36,824 nucleotides of DNA from Echinostoma caproni (lineage: Eukaryota; Platyhelminthes; Trematoda; Plagiorchiida; Echinostomatidae), in contig UZAN01042598.1 in the NCBI GenBank assembly GCA_900618425.1, positions 3,564-40,387 on the forward strand, read 5' to 3'. Within the stretch, counting starts at the first letter, position 1, and every line of letters begins with the position of its first letter. The translations under genes and the position numbers were made by a program. The notes below the pieces were generated by a model, which ran no database searches, had not been told where the DNA came from, and was given only the letters and a program-made list of their open reading frames with translations. Below, in pieces: positions 24,109-32,699 of this stretch.

Positions 24109-24192
24109 CCCGTAATCTTTTGGCCAAACCCTAAAATGCTTTAGTCAAAACCCATAATCCTTTGACCTTGACCTACATTCCTTTAGCCAAAC
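24109..24192. repeat. 21-nt tandem repeat, four units
   Basis: Four head-to-tail units of exactly 21 nt with diverged sequence, roughly ccyataatcctttagccaaac. All four align without gaps (24109, 24130, 24151, 24172). The second unit has an in-frame stop in one reading, so this is not coding. It lies about 700 nt upstream of exon F. Confidence 0.8.
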
Positions 24193-24896
24193 CACCCACC
24201 CACAAGCGCCCACCAACCAATACACCACAAGAGATTTTGCCGCACCACAAAGCCCTACAGAGATTCCTTAACTCGCCCCCCCTCCCTCTATGACGTCAAC
24301 TGTTACTCGCTGACCTCTGGTTTATTCACCACCTGCCATGATCTAATCTACTACCACTTAAATGCGTTCATTGTTTATCCTTCCTCTGCTCTGATCAAAA
24401 GCTTTGTCTCTTTTACATTATTTCTATGAGAAGTTCTTTACTACCTTCTTGTCAGTTGGATTAAAATGACGTCTTCAAGATCGTTTATGATTGTAACTCG
24501 TAGCGGATAATCCCAAGTTTCCTAATCAGTATACTCGGGGTGGGTGACCCGGGTTACTGCTGGTCACCACCTCCTTGCACCTCGCTAAATGCTCCCATGA
24601 GATTAAGAGTATCCAATAGCCCCTGCTGAGGATACCCTACTCACTGCCTTCTCGTGGTTTAGGTGTTTCCCATACAAGTGAGAAGACGAAAAGCCAATAT
24701 TCGGGGCACTAACTGGGTAGGTGACCACTGGCATGAACTTTTTGCTTTTAATAAAGAATATCATAACGTCATTTGTTTGGCACACAGTGTGAACCATTTG
24801 TACGACGTGCAATTTCTTCAACAGTAACCATTTCATATTTTTGTTCTGATACTGTTTGTGTTAGCGCTACAAACTCATCTTACTATGGATTTTCAG

Positions 24897-25433
24897 TTCC
24901 CCCAGAATTGGTACCATCCGGGCAGACCGCGTTCACGTCCCCAATAGGCAGTTCCGCCGTTTTGGAGTTGTTCATTTGGGCCTACCCTTGTCCACTGCCT
25001 CTCTCAACAATGTACGAAAGCTATTCTACTCCAATGCGAGTAAAACCGTGTGGAGATAAGGTGGAATTGGATCGCAATGTGAACGGTGTCGCCCATTCCT
25101 GGTTCAAAGTCCGTCCGGATGGCAAATCGTCAACGCGGTTAGATAGAGAACGCGATCCGATAGACGGATCCCAATCGAACACTTGGAGTGATGTCATTTT
25201 GGTGAATTTGGCGTCCATTTTCACCCAACAAATTCATGCTTTCTCGCCTGATCGAAGTGGAAGCACAAAAAGCAAGAAGAACTCGAATGGCATCACGACT
25301 CACTCGCCGATTCCCACGCTTGTGTATCGATTAGTTTTCGATCATGTGCAGGAAAGTGATTATGGAGAGTACATTTGCGAAATCGAACACTGGGTTGGAA
25401 AACGGACATTTCTGGTCAGGTTACAGCCCCCAG
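24897..25433 (+). CDS. Receptor exon F: Ig-like domain lacking B-strand Cys
   Basis: Internal exon of 179 codons, phase 1 at both ends; acceptor 'ggattttcag', donor GTATGT. It begins P-P-E-L-V-P-S-G and has I-G-S-S-A-V-L-E-L-F-I-W-A-Y-P-C-P, which matches the B-C region of nephrin-type domains (A-x-L-x-C-x-V-x-A-Y-P-x-P). The Cys position is Leu (24968-24970), and a new Cys occurs seven residues later (24989-24991). A second Cys follows in V-K-P-C-G-D. H-S-W-F-K-V is the C-strand Trp and S-D-Y-G-E-Y-I-C-E-I the canonical F strand. A long Ser/Lys/Asp-rich loop lies between them. Probably the membrane-proximal Ig domain. Confidence 0.75.
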
Positions 25434-26828
25434 GTATGTGTCTATATCTGTGTCTATGTCGGTAAACCACCACCACAGGGTACCATCTTCTTGATTGCAC
25501 AGTACTGCTTTTAAACGATACTTCAGAAAGGTGCACCATTTTGATTATGTTCAAAATCAATAAGTTGCAATGCTATTGATACAACTTCGATGCGTTTCAC
25601 TTGAGGGTTGTAAGTATGCGCACCTTTCTGGGCATGCTAAGGCACTGAACGAAAAGTAAAGAAATCACTATCTAACCTCTTAAAGGCGATAAAATATATC
25701 TCAACGGGGAACTTGTTTTCTTCACCCCGTAAGTTTGCGTGAATCACTTTTTCTCGTGTTGCGCTGAACCCCGATTCAAATAACAAACATGTATACTATA
25801 GTATTTTAGATTGCCCACATTCGTCCAGGGACGACTCTCTGTTATTCCACAGCGCAGTTACGCCCCGACACTTGACCCAAAGAACTCCAGACGAGTAAAA
25901 CGACGGTTTGATCAACTGTTTTCAATTCGTATTCGTTGAGCTTATCTAATAACTGACATCTTTAGTCTCTCTCTCTCTCTCTCGGTCGCTGGATGTCGTT
26001 CTTCCGCCGGTCAGAGCATTTGTGATTCTGGCTGGACTTGTCAGGCCAGTTGTGTTTTTGTTTATCTACTACGCATTTAGGTGTCTCACAAATCTGTGAT
26101 AACATTTAGTTTGCCACCCTCCCCCCCCCGTGCTCCACACTAATTCATCGTAATCCATCAAAAGCCTTCCGACGGTTGTATTTACCGTTGAGTGTGTGTG
26201 TGTGCGTAAACCTGTTATTCACTTTGTGTACCGAATTTAGAATAGATTTAGATTACTTCTCGTAACGGAGATTTCATGAGGTTTCATGATATGTATATAC
26301 ACACACACACAAACACACTGATTTGGTTACATTCGGACGAAATTCCACATATGCGTAAATCAAATCCTCCGCTACTCTCATGTAACACGTAATCAGGTTG
26401 GGATGTTTCCGACCTAATCATAACTCCTGAAGACCATGCTGAGATGCGTTAACCTAGACAACTTGGATTGTGCTATATCGTGCATGAGAAACAAAAAGAA
26501 CGGTCTGATCAGCTGTGAAAAGTTTGCTCACATTCTGCGTGTGAGGTCCCGGGTTCGATCCCTAACTGGGTCGATGGATTTGCTCACTGCTGTTGAGATC
26601 CACCATATCCAAAATAACTGTCCCGTTCTATGTAGCTTGTCAGTTTGCGCTTGGTTTGCCCTACACATAATGAAATGCACCGTAAATTATCTATTTCTGC
26701 GAGACTTTTCACAACGCAGACCACGTAAAAGATTGGCGGAACGTATTTTGCAGCAAATATTTTACCTTGATTCCAGCTCCATGATCGATCATTTCCTATT
26801 TTCCATTTTATTTTAAATTCTTGCTCAG
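25434..26828 (+). other. intron 6 of the receptor gene
   Basis: GT..AG intron of 1,395 nt with a short CT run (about 25968-25983), a C-run near 26120, an AC-rich patch near 26300 and a tRNA-like SINE piece at 26502-26566. An open frame at 26436-26816 (126 codons) covers that repeat and has no splice context of its own. Confidence 0.65.
26502..26566 (+). repeat. tRNA-like SINE fragment
   Basis: The 3' half of a tRNA is well preserved: 'gctcacattctgcgtgtgag' resembles an anticodon arm, and 'ggtcccgggttcgatccc' contains a full B-box match. The 5' half is eroded and the acceptor stem does not pair. Likely a tRNA-derived retroposon remnant, not a tRNA gene. Confidence 0.45.
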
Positions 26829-27440
26829 TCGATTCCTCTGTATCGATGAAAGACGTTCAATTCTCTCGAGCGGGTTCAATAGTCAAGCTCAAATTTGATC
26901 CAGCAATCATGAGACCCGGGGATTTTCTGATAAGCGAACATTCGAAAAATATCGTAACCTCCGTGGCTCCTATCGGTACATCTGCCAAACGGGACACCGA
27001 ATCAAAACAAGTGCAAAATCAGACCAATTTTGTCTGGATGCTTATACGTATATGTGTTCTCGTTGAGCAGTATCGCAGTGTAATCAATACAACCGGTGTC
27101 GACTCCTCTTCGTGCTCAGATTCAACAAACACAGATATAAATCAAATACAACCAACTTTGTGTGTTAATAGAATTGTGGAGAATCCGGAACGTGGCTCAG
27201 CTACCATCCAATTGGATGTGACAGATTATAAAACAGCCCAAGAAGCTGCTGGTTGGCCCGTTGCGACGGAGGTGGATTATCCATTTCCGGGTGGATCGAA
27301 TCGTACCAGACCATTTGTTTCGGACCCACAAAGTCTCCCAATTCGCTGGGACCGAGTTCGCCGAGTGGCTTATCAATTACGCTTTTATGATGACCAAGGA
27401 CGTTTAGCTCATCACACAAACTGGGTCTACGAGAATTCCA
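26829..27440 (+). CDS. Receptor exon G: divergent membrane-proximal ectodomain
   Basis: Internal exon of 204 codons, phase 1 at both ends; acceptor 'aattcttgctcag', donor GTAAGC. It lies between the last Ig exon and the transmembrane exon. It reads S-I-V-K-L-K-F-D-P early, has a hydrophobic patch W-M-L-I-R-I-C-V-L-V-E, then G-S-A-T-I-Q-L-D-V-T, and ends V-A-Y-Q-L-R-F-Y-D-D-Q-G-R-L. The beta-strand-like spacing and position fit a diverged fibronectin type III domain, which nephrin carries at this place, but the hallmark Trp/Tyr/Leu pattern is poor and I would not assert it. Potential N-glycosylation sites are N-Q-T, N-T-T, N-R-T and N-S-(split codon). The hydrophobic patch contains Arg and Glu and is unlikely to be a membrane segment. 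Confidence 0.68.
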
Positions 27441-28281
27441 GTAAGCTTTATATTAACTGGGCGCATTATTGGACCTGCTTTTCTCTTTTATTTCAACAAC
27501 CGCACCGGTTTGAAGTGGAGAAGAACAACAGTTTTATGGGAGTCTATAAAAAGTCGGGTAAATAAAAAACAAAGACTCTGAGTATCCATAAATAGCCCAG
27601 GCGTGAACTGAGACGTAAACAGGAAATAAAAAGAACGTGTCTCGCCACGAGGAGCGAGGTTCCCTAACTGAACCGTAACACAACAATGACATTCACATCT
27701 GAAAACAATCCCTTTGTCGGAGACAAGGTTCATCAGACAGACAATGCTACTAAAAGAGATATCAGGGAACAACGTGAGAGATTCATACTGACGATTTGAA
27801 AAAAACAAATTGTTTTCCTAATGAGGGAAATACACAAAAACAGAGAGCTATTTGTCAAACTGGTGGGATTTCCATCAAATTCGGTGCACATTATTTCCAT
27901 TAGTCTACGTGCAATGGGGAGTTTTGCGCGCACACACAGTCAATATGCACTGATCTACTCTGTTTTAGTTACTCTCACATTGCACTGTTTGTTTTGTATA
28001 GACCTTCACGCGACGATATAGTATGTTTTCCTATATCATGGTACTATTTTTTCACCATTTCCCCGTCTGAGATTGATAAGGTCTGCATCAATCTTAATTA
28101 GTTCATAGATATTCATCTTACAAGTCACATTGGATGTTTTCAATTTTTTCCTTCTTTGGGTAGTTTATTAAATTGCATCTTTCAAATATCATGATGTTTA
28201 CCGTTAATCGTTTTCAAAGTTGATTACAAAAAACACTTCAGAACCCCAATCGATTGAACATGTTTTGTTTCATCATTGCAG
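27441..28281 (+). other. intron 7 of the receptor gene
   Basis: GT..AG intron of 841 nt. No repeat or exon identified. Acceptor 'catcattgcag', ending at 28281. Confidence 0.65.
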
Positions 28282-28428
28282 ATACACCTCTGAGTACGTC
28301 TACCCCGATTCCCGTCGTGAAGATGGGTCTAATTCTTCCAGCAGCCGTGATACTTACATTCTTGATTGTTCTACTATTGAGTGTGATTCCATTATTTGTC
28401 ATATTTCGGAACCGGAAACGAAAACAAG
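28282..28428 (+). CDS. Receptor exon H: transmembrane segment
   Basis: Internal exon of 49 codons, phase 1 at both ends, GTGAGT donor at 28429. It encodes a short Thr/Ser/Pro stalk (T-P-L-S-T-S-T-P-I-P), then about 28 hydrophobic residues (28323-28406; M-G-L-I-L-P-A-A-V-I-L-T-F-L and on to P-L-F-V-I-F), then the basic stop-transfer run R-N-R-K-R-K. This fixes a type I topology: exons A-G outside, C terminus inside. The next exon must supply two bases to complete a codon starting with G. The tail exons that would carry signalling motifs are not securely identified in this window. Confidence 0.8.
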
Positions 28429-28859
28429 GTGAGTGCAACAGTTCATCGGGCAAAAACGTAAGCCCATATGTTTTCCCAAGTCAAAAGATAAACCTAAATG
28501 GGTAATTGGGCATGGCGTAGAACATCTTTCACCTTAGTTACTACAGACAATAGCATTTGATGAAGTTTGAAAATGTATGACTTAGGGTTATTTTGAAAAA
28601 CTGTGTATTTGGTAACCAAGTTTTCTATACACCGGATTTGGTCCTTGTATGATAGACATTATATCAACCTTCAAGGACAGAAAGACAAAACTACAAGTAG
28701 AATATAATTTCGAAAGAATCAGGTGAATTCCAGTAGTATTTATATGGGAAGAGAAGCCAGTATATTGCACGATTTATACCCTGGACGATTTTGCTGCATC
28801 TCAACTAGTGCCTACTGTAGAAAAATAGGAGGTTTATGTAGAAACACTTATAAATGGCG
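28429..28859 (+). other. non-coding after the transmembrane exon
   Basis: Probably the start of intron 8. An alternative short last exon can be read from a 'ttccag' acceptor ending at 28733. Its phase-1 frame runs 31 codons to a TAG at 28826-28828, including F-I-W-E-E-K-P-V-Y. That would give a very short tail without known motifs. I do not favour it. Confidence 0.3.
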
Positions 28860-29670
28860 GGAAACATTACCAAGACCAAGCCAAGGTGATGAACAAGTCT
28901 TTTTGTTGACACAGAATTGGCTTCCATCGGTTGATTACAACCGCTTCGGCAATCTTAAGCATTCTGGGCTGATAACTAATAAAAATCACTTGAAATGCTT
29001 TCTTGCGATCCACAAGGTGTTGCGTCATCAACAAGTGCTTGACAATCGATGCGATGAGGTTTGTAGGCACGGTCCTTACCAGTTACCGGATGTGCGGACT
29101 TTGACATGTCAACCTTGCTTTGAACTCAGTTCAGAATGTATTATAAAACCCGATTACGCAATTGCCTTTCTGTTCTGTTATGTAAGTGTCTCCGCACCCA
29201 CACTGGATCACGTTTGAGTTAGCCTACAGAGGTGGGATTTTTTTAACCAAAGGGGACTGGTTTACTCCCTGTGTTGTGCACAATTCCGGGTTCGGCAGCA
29301 TACTAAGCCCGGTTGACAACCGATCGTAACCGTTGTTGGATTAGATTAATTACGTCATCATCTTTGAATGGAAGACAAATCGTGATCTCCTATCTACATG
29401 CTGACTTAACAACGGACTTTTCAATCTTCAATCTACTGAATCTGTCAACAAATCCCTCGAGATAATCATTTCTTGTCAACGTGTTACGTAAAAGGCTGAT
29501 CTCGTTTGATATCGTGTCATCATTGCGAATTCGACGGGCTCTATCGAATACGGTTTGAACAAGACCACGTTCATATGCAATCGACACAAAACTTCCAAAG
29601 TGCATGTACCGACTTTTCCAAGTGGTTTTACGATAAACCGATCATGACATGGCTCTTGCTGGCTTTCCGG
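28860..29670 (-). mobile_element. Penelope-like element remnant (RT end and GIY-YIG)
   Basis: On the - strand, from 29660 downward: the end of the reverse transcriptase (M-H-F-G-S-F-V..A-Y-E-R-G-L-V..F-D-R-A-R-R-I, 29605-29540), a linker with D-D-D-V-I-N-L-I-Q-Q-R-L and Y-A-A-E-P-G-I, then C-G-C-G-D-T-Y-I near 29178-29205. The last is the start of a GIY-YIG endonuclease, in which the Gly after Y-I is changed. Finally A-E-A-V-V-I-N-R-W-K-P-I-L-C-Q-Q-K near 28900 is the usual C-terminal part. The parts are in different frames with stops, so it is inactive. Order and content match Penelope-like elements as known from flatworms. Overlapping + strand open frames here are shadows. Confidence 0.75.
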
Positions 29671-30173
29671 TGATATTTGTCAGTATTTATTTATTGAATT
29701 TTATTAGTAAACTTATTGTTTCGTCGGTTGAGGTGATTTTGCAGAGTTCACCAAAGGTACATGGTTAGATACCTCATTCACAACCTGCTGCTGCTGCTGT
29801 TGCTGCTGCGTGCAAATCAATGTCAACCAAACAAAACAAACAAATATTTTTCAAAATTTTATCAACTAGCTCCTAACATTTTGATGTTTAAGCAAATTTG
29901 TGTCACTCTGACTCACGTTCTGTGTCCTATTAACCTTCCTTGTCAGTAGGTGATTAACTTGGAATTAATATGCATTTTCTCCCGAATTTTCTGTCCGCTA
30001 TCACATATTCGATCCCCTTTAAGTTAGCTCATTGAGGACGTGGATGATTGACACCGGAGAACAAAAAGCGCAATGATTTTCGGACATGACAGAAAGGCAA
30101 ATTATAATATGGTTAGGAACGGACGATCGGGCCTATTTGTGCTTAAGATACGAGTGTACGTACTGGTGATTCG
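29671..30173. other. non-coding with a CTG run
   Basis: No gene recognised. An imperfect CTG/TTG run at 29785-29808 gives an artificial Leu repeat on the + strand. The rest is AT-rich. Confidence 0.4.
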
Positions 30174-30968
30174 TCAAGTAAAATGTCTCTTTCGTACGTC
30201 CGAATAACCGCCTCCATTGTTCATCGGACAAGAGCACACGCATACGCACGGGCGTGCGTGCGCCCCAGTGTACCGGCATTCATACACCTTCAAAGCGCTG
30301 GTCATCACATTTGTTGCACCCGCGTGCACCCGCGTCCCCGGAGCTAGACATCTCCAGCGTGCGGGACAAATTGATTGTGGTGTCCGGATAGATGATTCAC
30401 AATAGCACCATATGGCTGCAATCGGTGTGGTGGATTGCAGTATTCTCTCCAGATTGCACACCGGTAAATGGATGTGCTGAGCGTTGCCGGTGACGGTGAT
30501 GCTGATGACTCCGAAATTGCCACGGAACGAGCCATTTCCACCGCGGTACCTATCAATTTTATGGTTATATATTGGGACCACTAATTGAGTTACACACACC
30601 GTCGTGTACACACGCCTAAGAGGCGGCAGGCAACAATGACAGGAATAAATGCCACACGAGTTCAAACCTAGCCAACAGTTCCACTCCCATCGTACGTATC
30701 CGATTTCGGCGTCAGCCTTAGTCGCTCTTTCTCTTGCCCAAAAACTTTTATTTTGCGTGACAAATCCTATTGTACTATCTGTATAATGCAGCACAGTGAA
30801 GGTTGCGGTGAAAGCATTTTCAACCCGACCACTATCCTGCCATGCGGCCACACATGTGGCCAAATAGGCCTGACAGCGGAACGCTGACCTGGTGCAATAA
30901 CGCTCAAATGGTTGCATTGACGCCATGGGGTTCGTTTCCGGGTCGAGAATACCTAATTGGCTATTTGC
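30174..30968 (-). CDS. Cys-rich open frame, possible exon(s) of a second gene
   Basis: On the - strand a single frame is open for 264 codons, from after an in-frame TAG (30969-30971, which could also serve as a splice acceptor) to a stop at 30174; the first ATG is at 30926. It is the longest open frame noticed here and has many Cys. Counting from that ATG: C-T-R-x4-C-x6-C-x3-W-Q at residues 11-30, F-T-V-L-H-Y-T-D-S soon after, G-N-F-G-V-I-S-I-T-V near 140, N-L-E-R-I-L-Q..A-A-I-W near 165, and L-K-V-Y-E-C-R-Y near 215. That order recalls the MNNL domain and start of the DSL domain in Delta/Jagged ligands, but spacings are larger and no FGH motif or EGF repeat follows. It may be several exons with readable introns, an unrelated exon, or chance. 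Confidence 0.3.
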   Translation of the reverse strand, partial: ANSQLGILDPETNPMASMQPFERYCTRSAFRCQAYLATCVAAWQDSGRVENAFTATFTVLHYTDSTIGFVTQNKSFWARERATKADAEIGYVRWEWNCWLGLNSCGIYSCHCCLPPLRRVYTTVCVTQLVVPIYNHKIDRYRGGNGSFRGNFGVISITVTGNAQHIHLPVCNLERILQSTTPIAAIWCYCESSIRTPQSICPARWRCLAPGTRVHAGATNVMTSALKVYECRYTGAHARPCVCVCSCPMNNGGGYSDVRKRHFT

Positions 30969-31229
30969 CTACCGTGCTTCAAAAGCAGTATAACAAAATA
31001 CGTGGTAATTGACAACAAATTGTGTAGCCACAGTTGTTCAAATTTCCTTAACGAGGTTTCCTTGGAACAACTAACAAACAACTAGTTGTCGTTATTGACA
31101 CCAGTAACCGTGGAAGACAACATTGAAATCTGCTATTTTGTTATATATATATATTCTTGCCAATACACCTCAATATATATATCCCTACCTGGGAATAAAA
31201 CTGTCTTAGGAGAATAAGATAAAATAAAA

Positions 31230-31620
31230 TCATTGAAACTTCGTGTGTTGTTGACCTTTAAGCCATTTGTGTGTTTGCGACTGAAGGACAAAGTTCGAGA
31301 CTCCGCGGTCTCATTCTGTGTATACTCATTTACCTGTTCCTGTGAAACAACGTACATAGGCCGCATGGTCAGGCGATTGTCCGAACGGATTCGTGAACAC
31401 CACCCTGTGTGGCTGAACACCGGAACGGTTAAGTCACTAACCAGTGAGGTGGTTTCACAGTGGACGTGTCTGAGGCTTTCCGATCCCTGCACAAAGTACG
31501 TGGGCGACTATCCAGACAGGTTCGCTGTCGGATGCTGGCCACAGAAGAAGTGGTGGGCATTCGTCTGCAAAATCTACCCCCATCCTGTGTACCCAAAAAC
31601 AATTTGTACGACGTGATTCG
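31230..31620 (+). mobile_element. Penelope-like element remnant (GIY-YIG endonuclease)
   Basis: The + strand reads Y-S-F-T-C-S-C-E-T-T-Y-I-G-R-M-V-R-R-L-S then E-R-I-R-E-H-H-P-V-W-L-N (31323-31425). This is the GIY-YIG endonuclease region of a Penelope-like element, with the Y..Y-I-G core, catalytic Arg and E-H. Near 31440 the frame shifts. From about 31460 another frame continues with V-S-E-A-F-R-S-L-H, L-A-T-E-E-V-V-G-I-R-L-Q-N and P-S-C-V-P-K-N, the normal C-terminal end. The RT part is absent. It is better preserved than the copy at 28860-29670 and in the opposite orientation, so the two come from separate insertions or a rearrangement. Confidence 0.75.
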
Positions 31621-31680
31621 AACCGATGACCTTCGGGTTGATACGGTGATGACCTTGACCGCTCTAATACCGCCATCAAC
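31610..31680 (-). repeat. tRNA-like tail next to the Penelope remnant
   Basis: The - strand reads 'tagagcggtcaagg' (A-box and D-loop like), then about 35 nt later 'ggttcgaatcac' (B-box match; complement 31613-31624). This resembles a Ser/Leu-type tRNA head. It abuts the end of the Penelope-like coding remnant in the opposite orientation. No intact acceptor stem. Confidence 0.45.
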
Positions 31681-31690
31681 AATTGTGTGT

Positions 31691-32699
31691 AATCCATAAA
31701 TCATAATAATCTGCTGTACACATGTACCGAACTCCCTAGTTTAAGTGATGCTTTTCGTGCTACTGGATTACCGCTATTTGAGTAGAAATGATTGAAAGGG
31801 AATAAAAATAGGACAGTTAGAAAACGTTTTGTTAAACATTGGTGCATGGGATTGTGTCCATCAGAGTGACTGAGAAAAAGACCTCATTTTCGGCTGTACA
31901 AATTATTCCACTATCAGGCGAGTAGCAAAAGAAATTTCGTCCAATTAGAATTTCTCTGGTGTTTTGTTCATCAAATCCAAATAATCAATATTGTACTCTT
32001 TTTTAACTACCCGTTTTCCCAGTGCTCTCCGTCTTCGGTTGTTTTCTTTCCATGAACTTTAAAATTTCTATCCTGTATCTGATTGACAACTCATGTGTTC
32101 AACTTCTTATAGGTATATATAAATATGTAAACTATTTAGAAGGGTTGTGTGCTGGCCACATCGGAACATTTCACGTTTTCTTGCCCCGTATATGAAGAGC
32201 TATTCTGAGAGCTATATTTTTAGCAAAGATTGGTTTGGACAACTTGAGCTCCTATCTGCGTTGATGGGAAACTGAAGAACTTCATGTTCAAGATGCAGTT
32301 GTTACAAATCGATTGCTCATGATTCTGTATTTCGTTAGAGTAGTGCGAGATTTAATTTATACATGGTTAGGGAAAATAGAAAGCGATCTTATCTGGTTCC
32401 CCTTGTCAAATACATCGTATACTGGCGTTTTGGCTGTGAGGTCTCTACTTCGATTATCCCATTTCCCCAGCTGATAAAACCAAACATGGTGGGAACGACT
32501 CCACAATACGTCTTTGCTTATGATTTTTTTATCCTTCTTTTACCGTATACCGGAAGAAATGGATCATGTCATCAATTTGTCAAATTTTAAAATTCCACTG
32601 TTTACTATGGGTAAGTTACAAGGTTGATGTTTAGCGAAGCCCGACTATGATCTGTACACACACGGGATTCGGCTGGTAGTAGTTCAATCAAATAGCAAA
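31691..32699. other. non-coding stretch
   Basis: AT-rich DNA. The open + strand frame at 32363-32590 (75 codons, from ATG to stop) has no domain or splice support. Nothing else recognised. Confidence 0.35.

Larger units (their letters stand above)
15994..24896 (+). other. intron 5, 8.9 kb, repeat-laden
   Basis: Largest intron of the gene (8,903 nt). From 5' to 3' it holds a perfect hairpin (16151-16185), a decayed reverse transcriptase on the - strand (16867-17690), AT-rich unique-looking sequence, a tRNA-like piece (20707-20770), a GC-richer stretch (21040-21490), SINE2 copy 3 (22500-22690), an AAC repeat (23779-23799), a 21-nt tandem repeat (24109-24192) and a C-rich strand-biased tract at about 24193-24295. 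An overlooked short exon cannot be excluded, but exons E and F already join cleanly in phase. Confidence 0.6.

Noticed and set aside
23760..24192. Repeat cluster considered as a CRISPR-like array
   Set aside because: The units are directly abutting without spacers and the genome is eukaryotic; these are simple and tandem repeats.
26436..26816. 126-codon + strand frame just before exon G
   Set aside because: It covers a tRNA-like repeat, shows no Ig or other motif, and exons F and G join in phase without it.
28734..28828. 31-codon phase-1 frame after a ttccag acceptor, as an alternative last exon
   Set aside because: The phase fits, but the acceptor is weak, the peptide has no recognisable motif and the tail would be unusually short. 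Kept only as an alternative.
28723..29217. 164-codon + strand open frame after the transmembrane exon, tempting as the cytoplasmic tail
   Set aside because: Most of it overlaps the antisense Penelope-like remnant. Its phase does not follow exon H, and the composition is not tail-like.
29761..29949. Leu-rich frame that might be a signal peptide
   Set aside because: The Leu run comes from a CTG/TTG repeat, and the downstream 50 codons show no domain or donor site.
31429..31704. Two - strand frames of 80-91 codons
   Set aside because: Shadows of the + strand Penelope endonuclease remnant and the adjacent tRNA-like piece.
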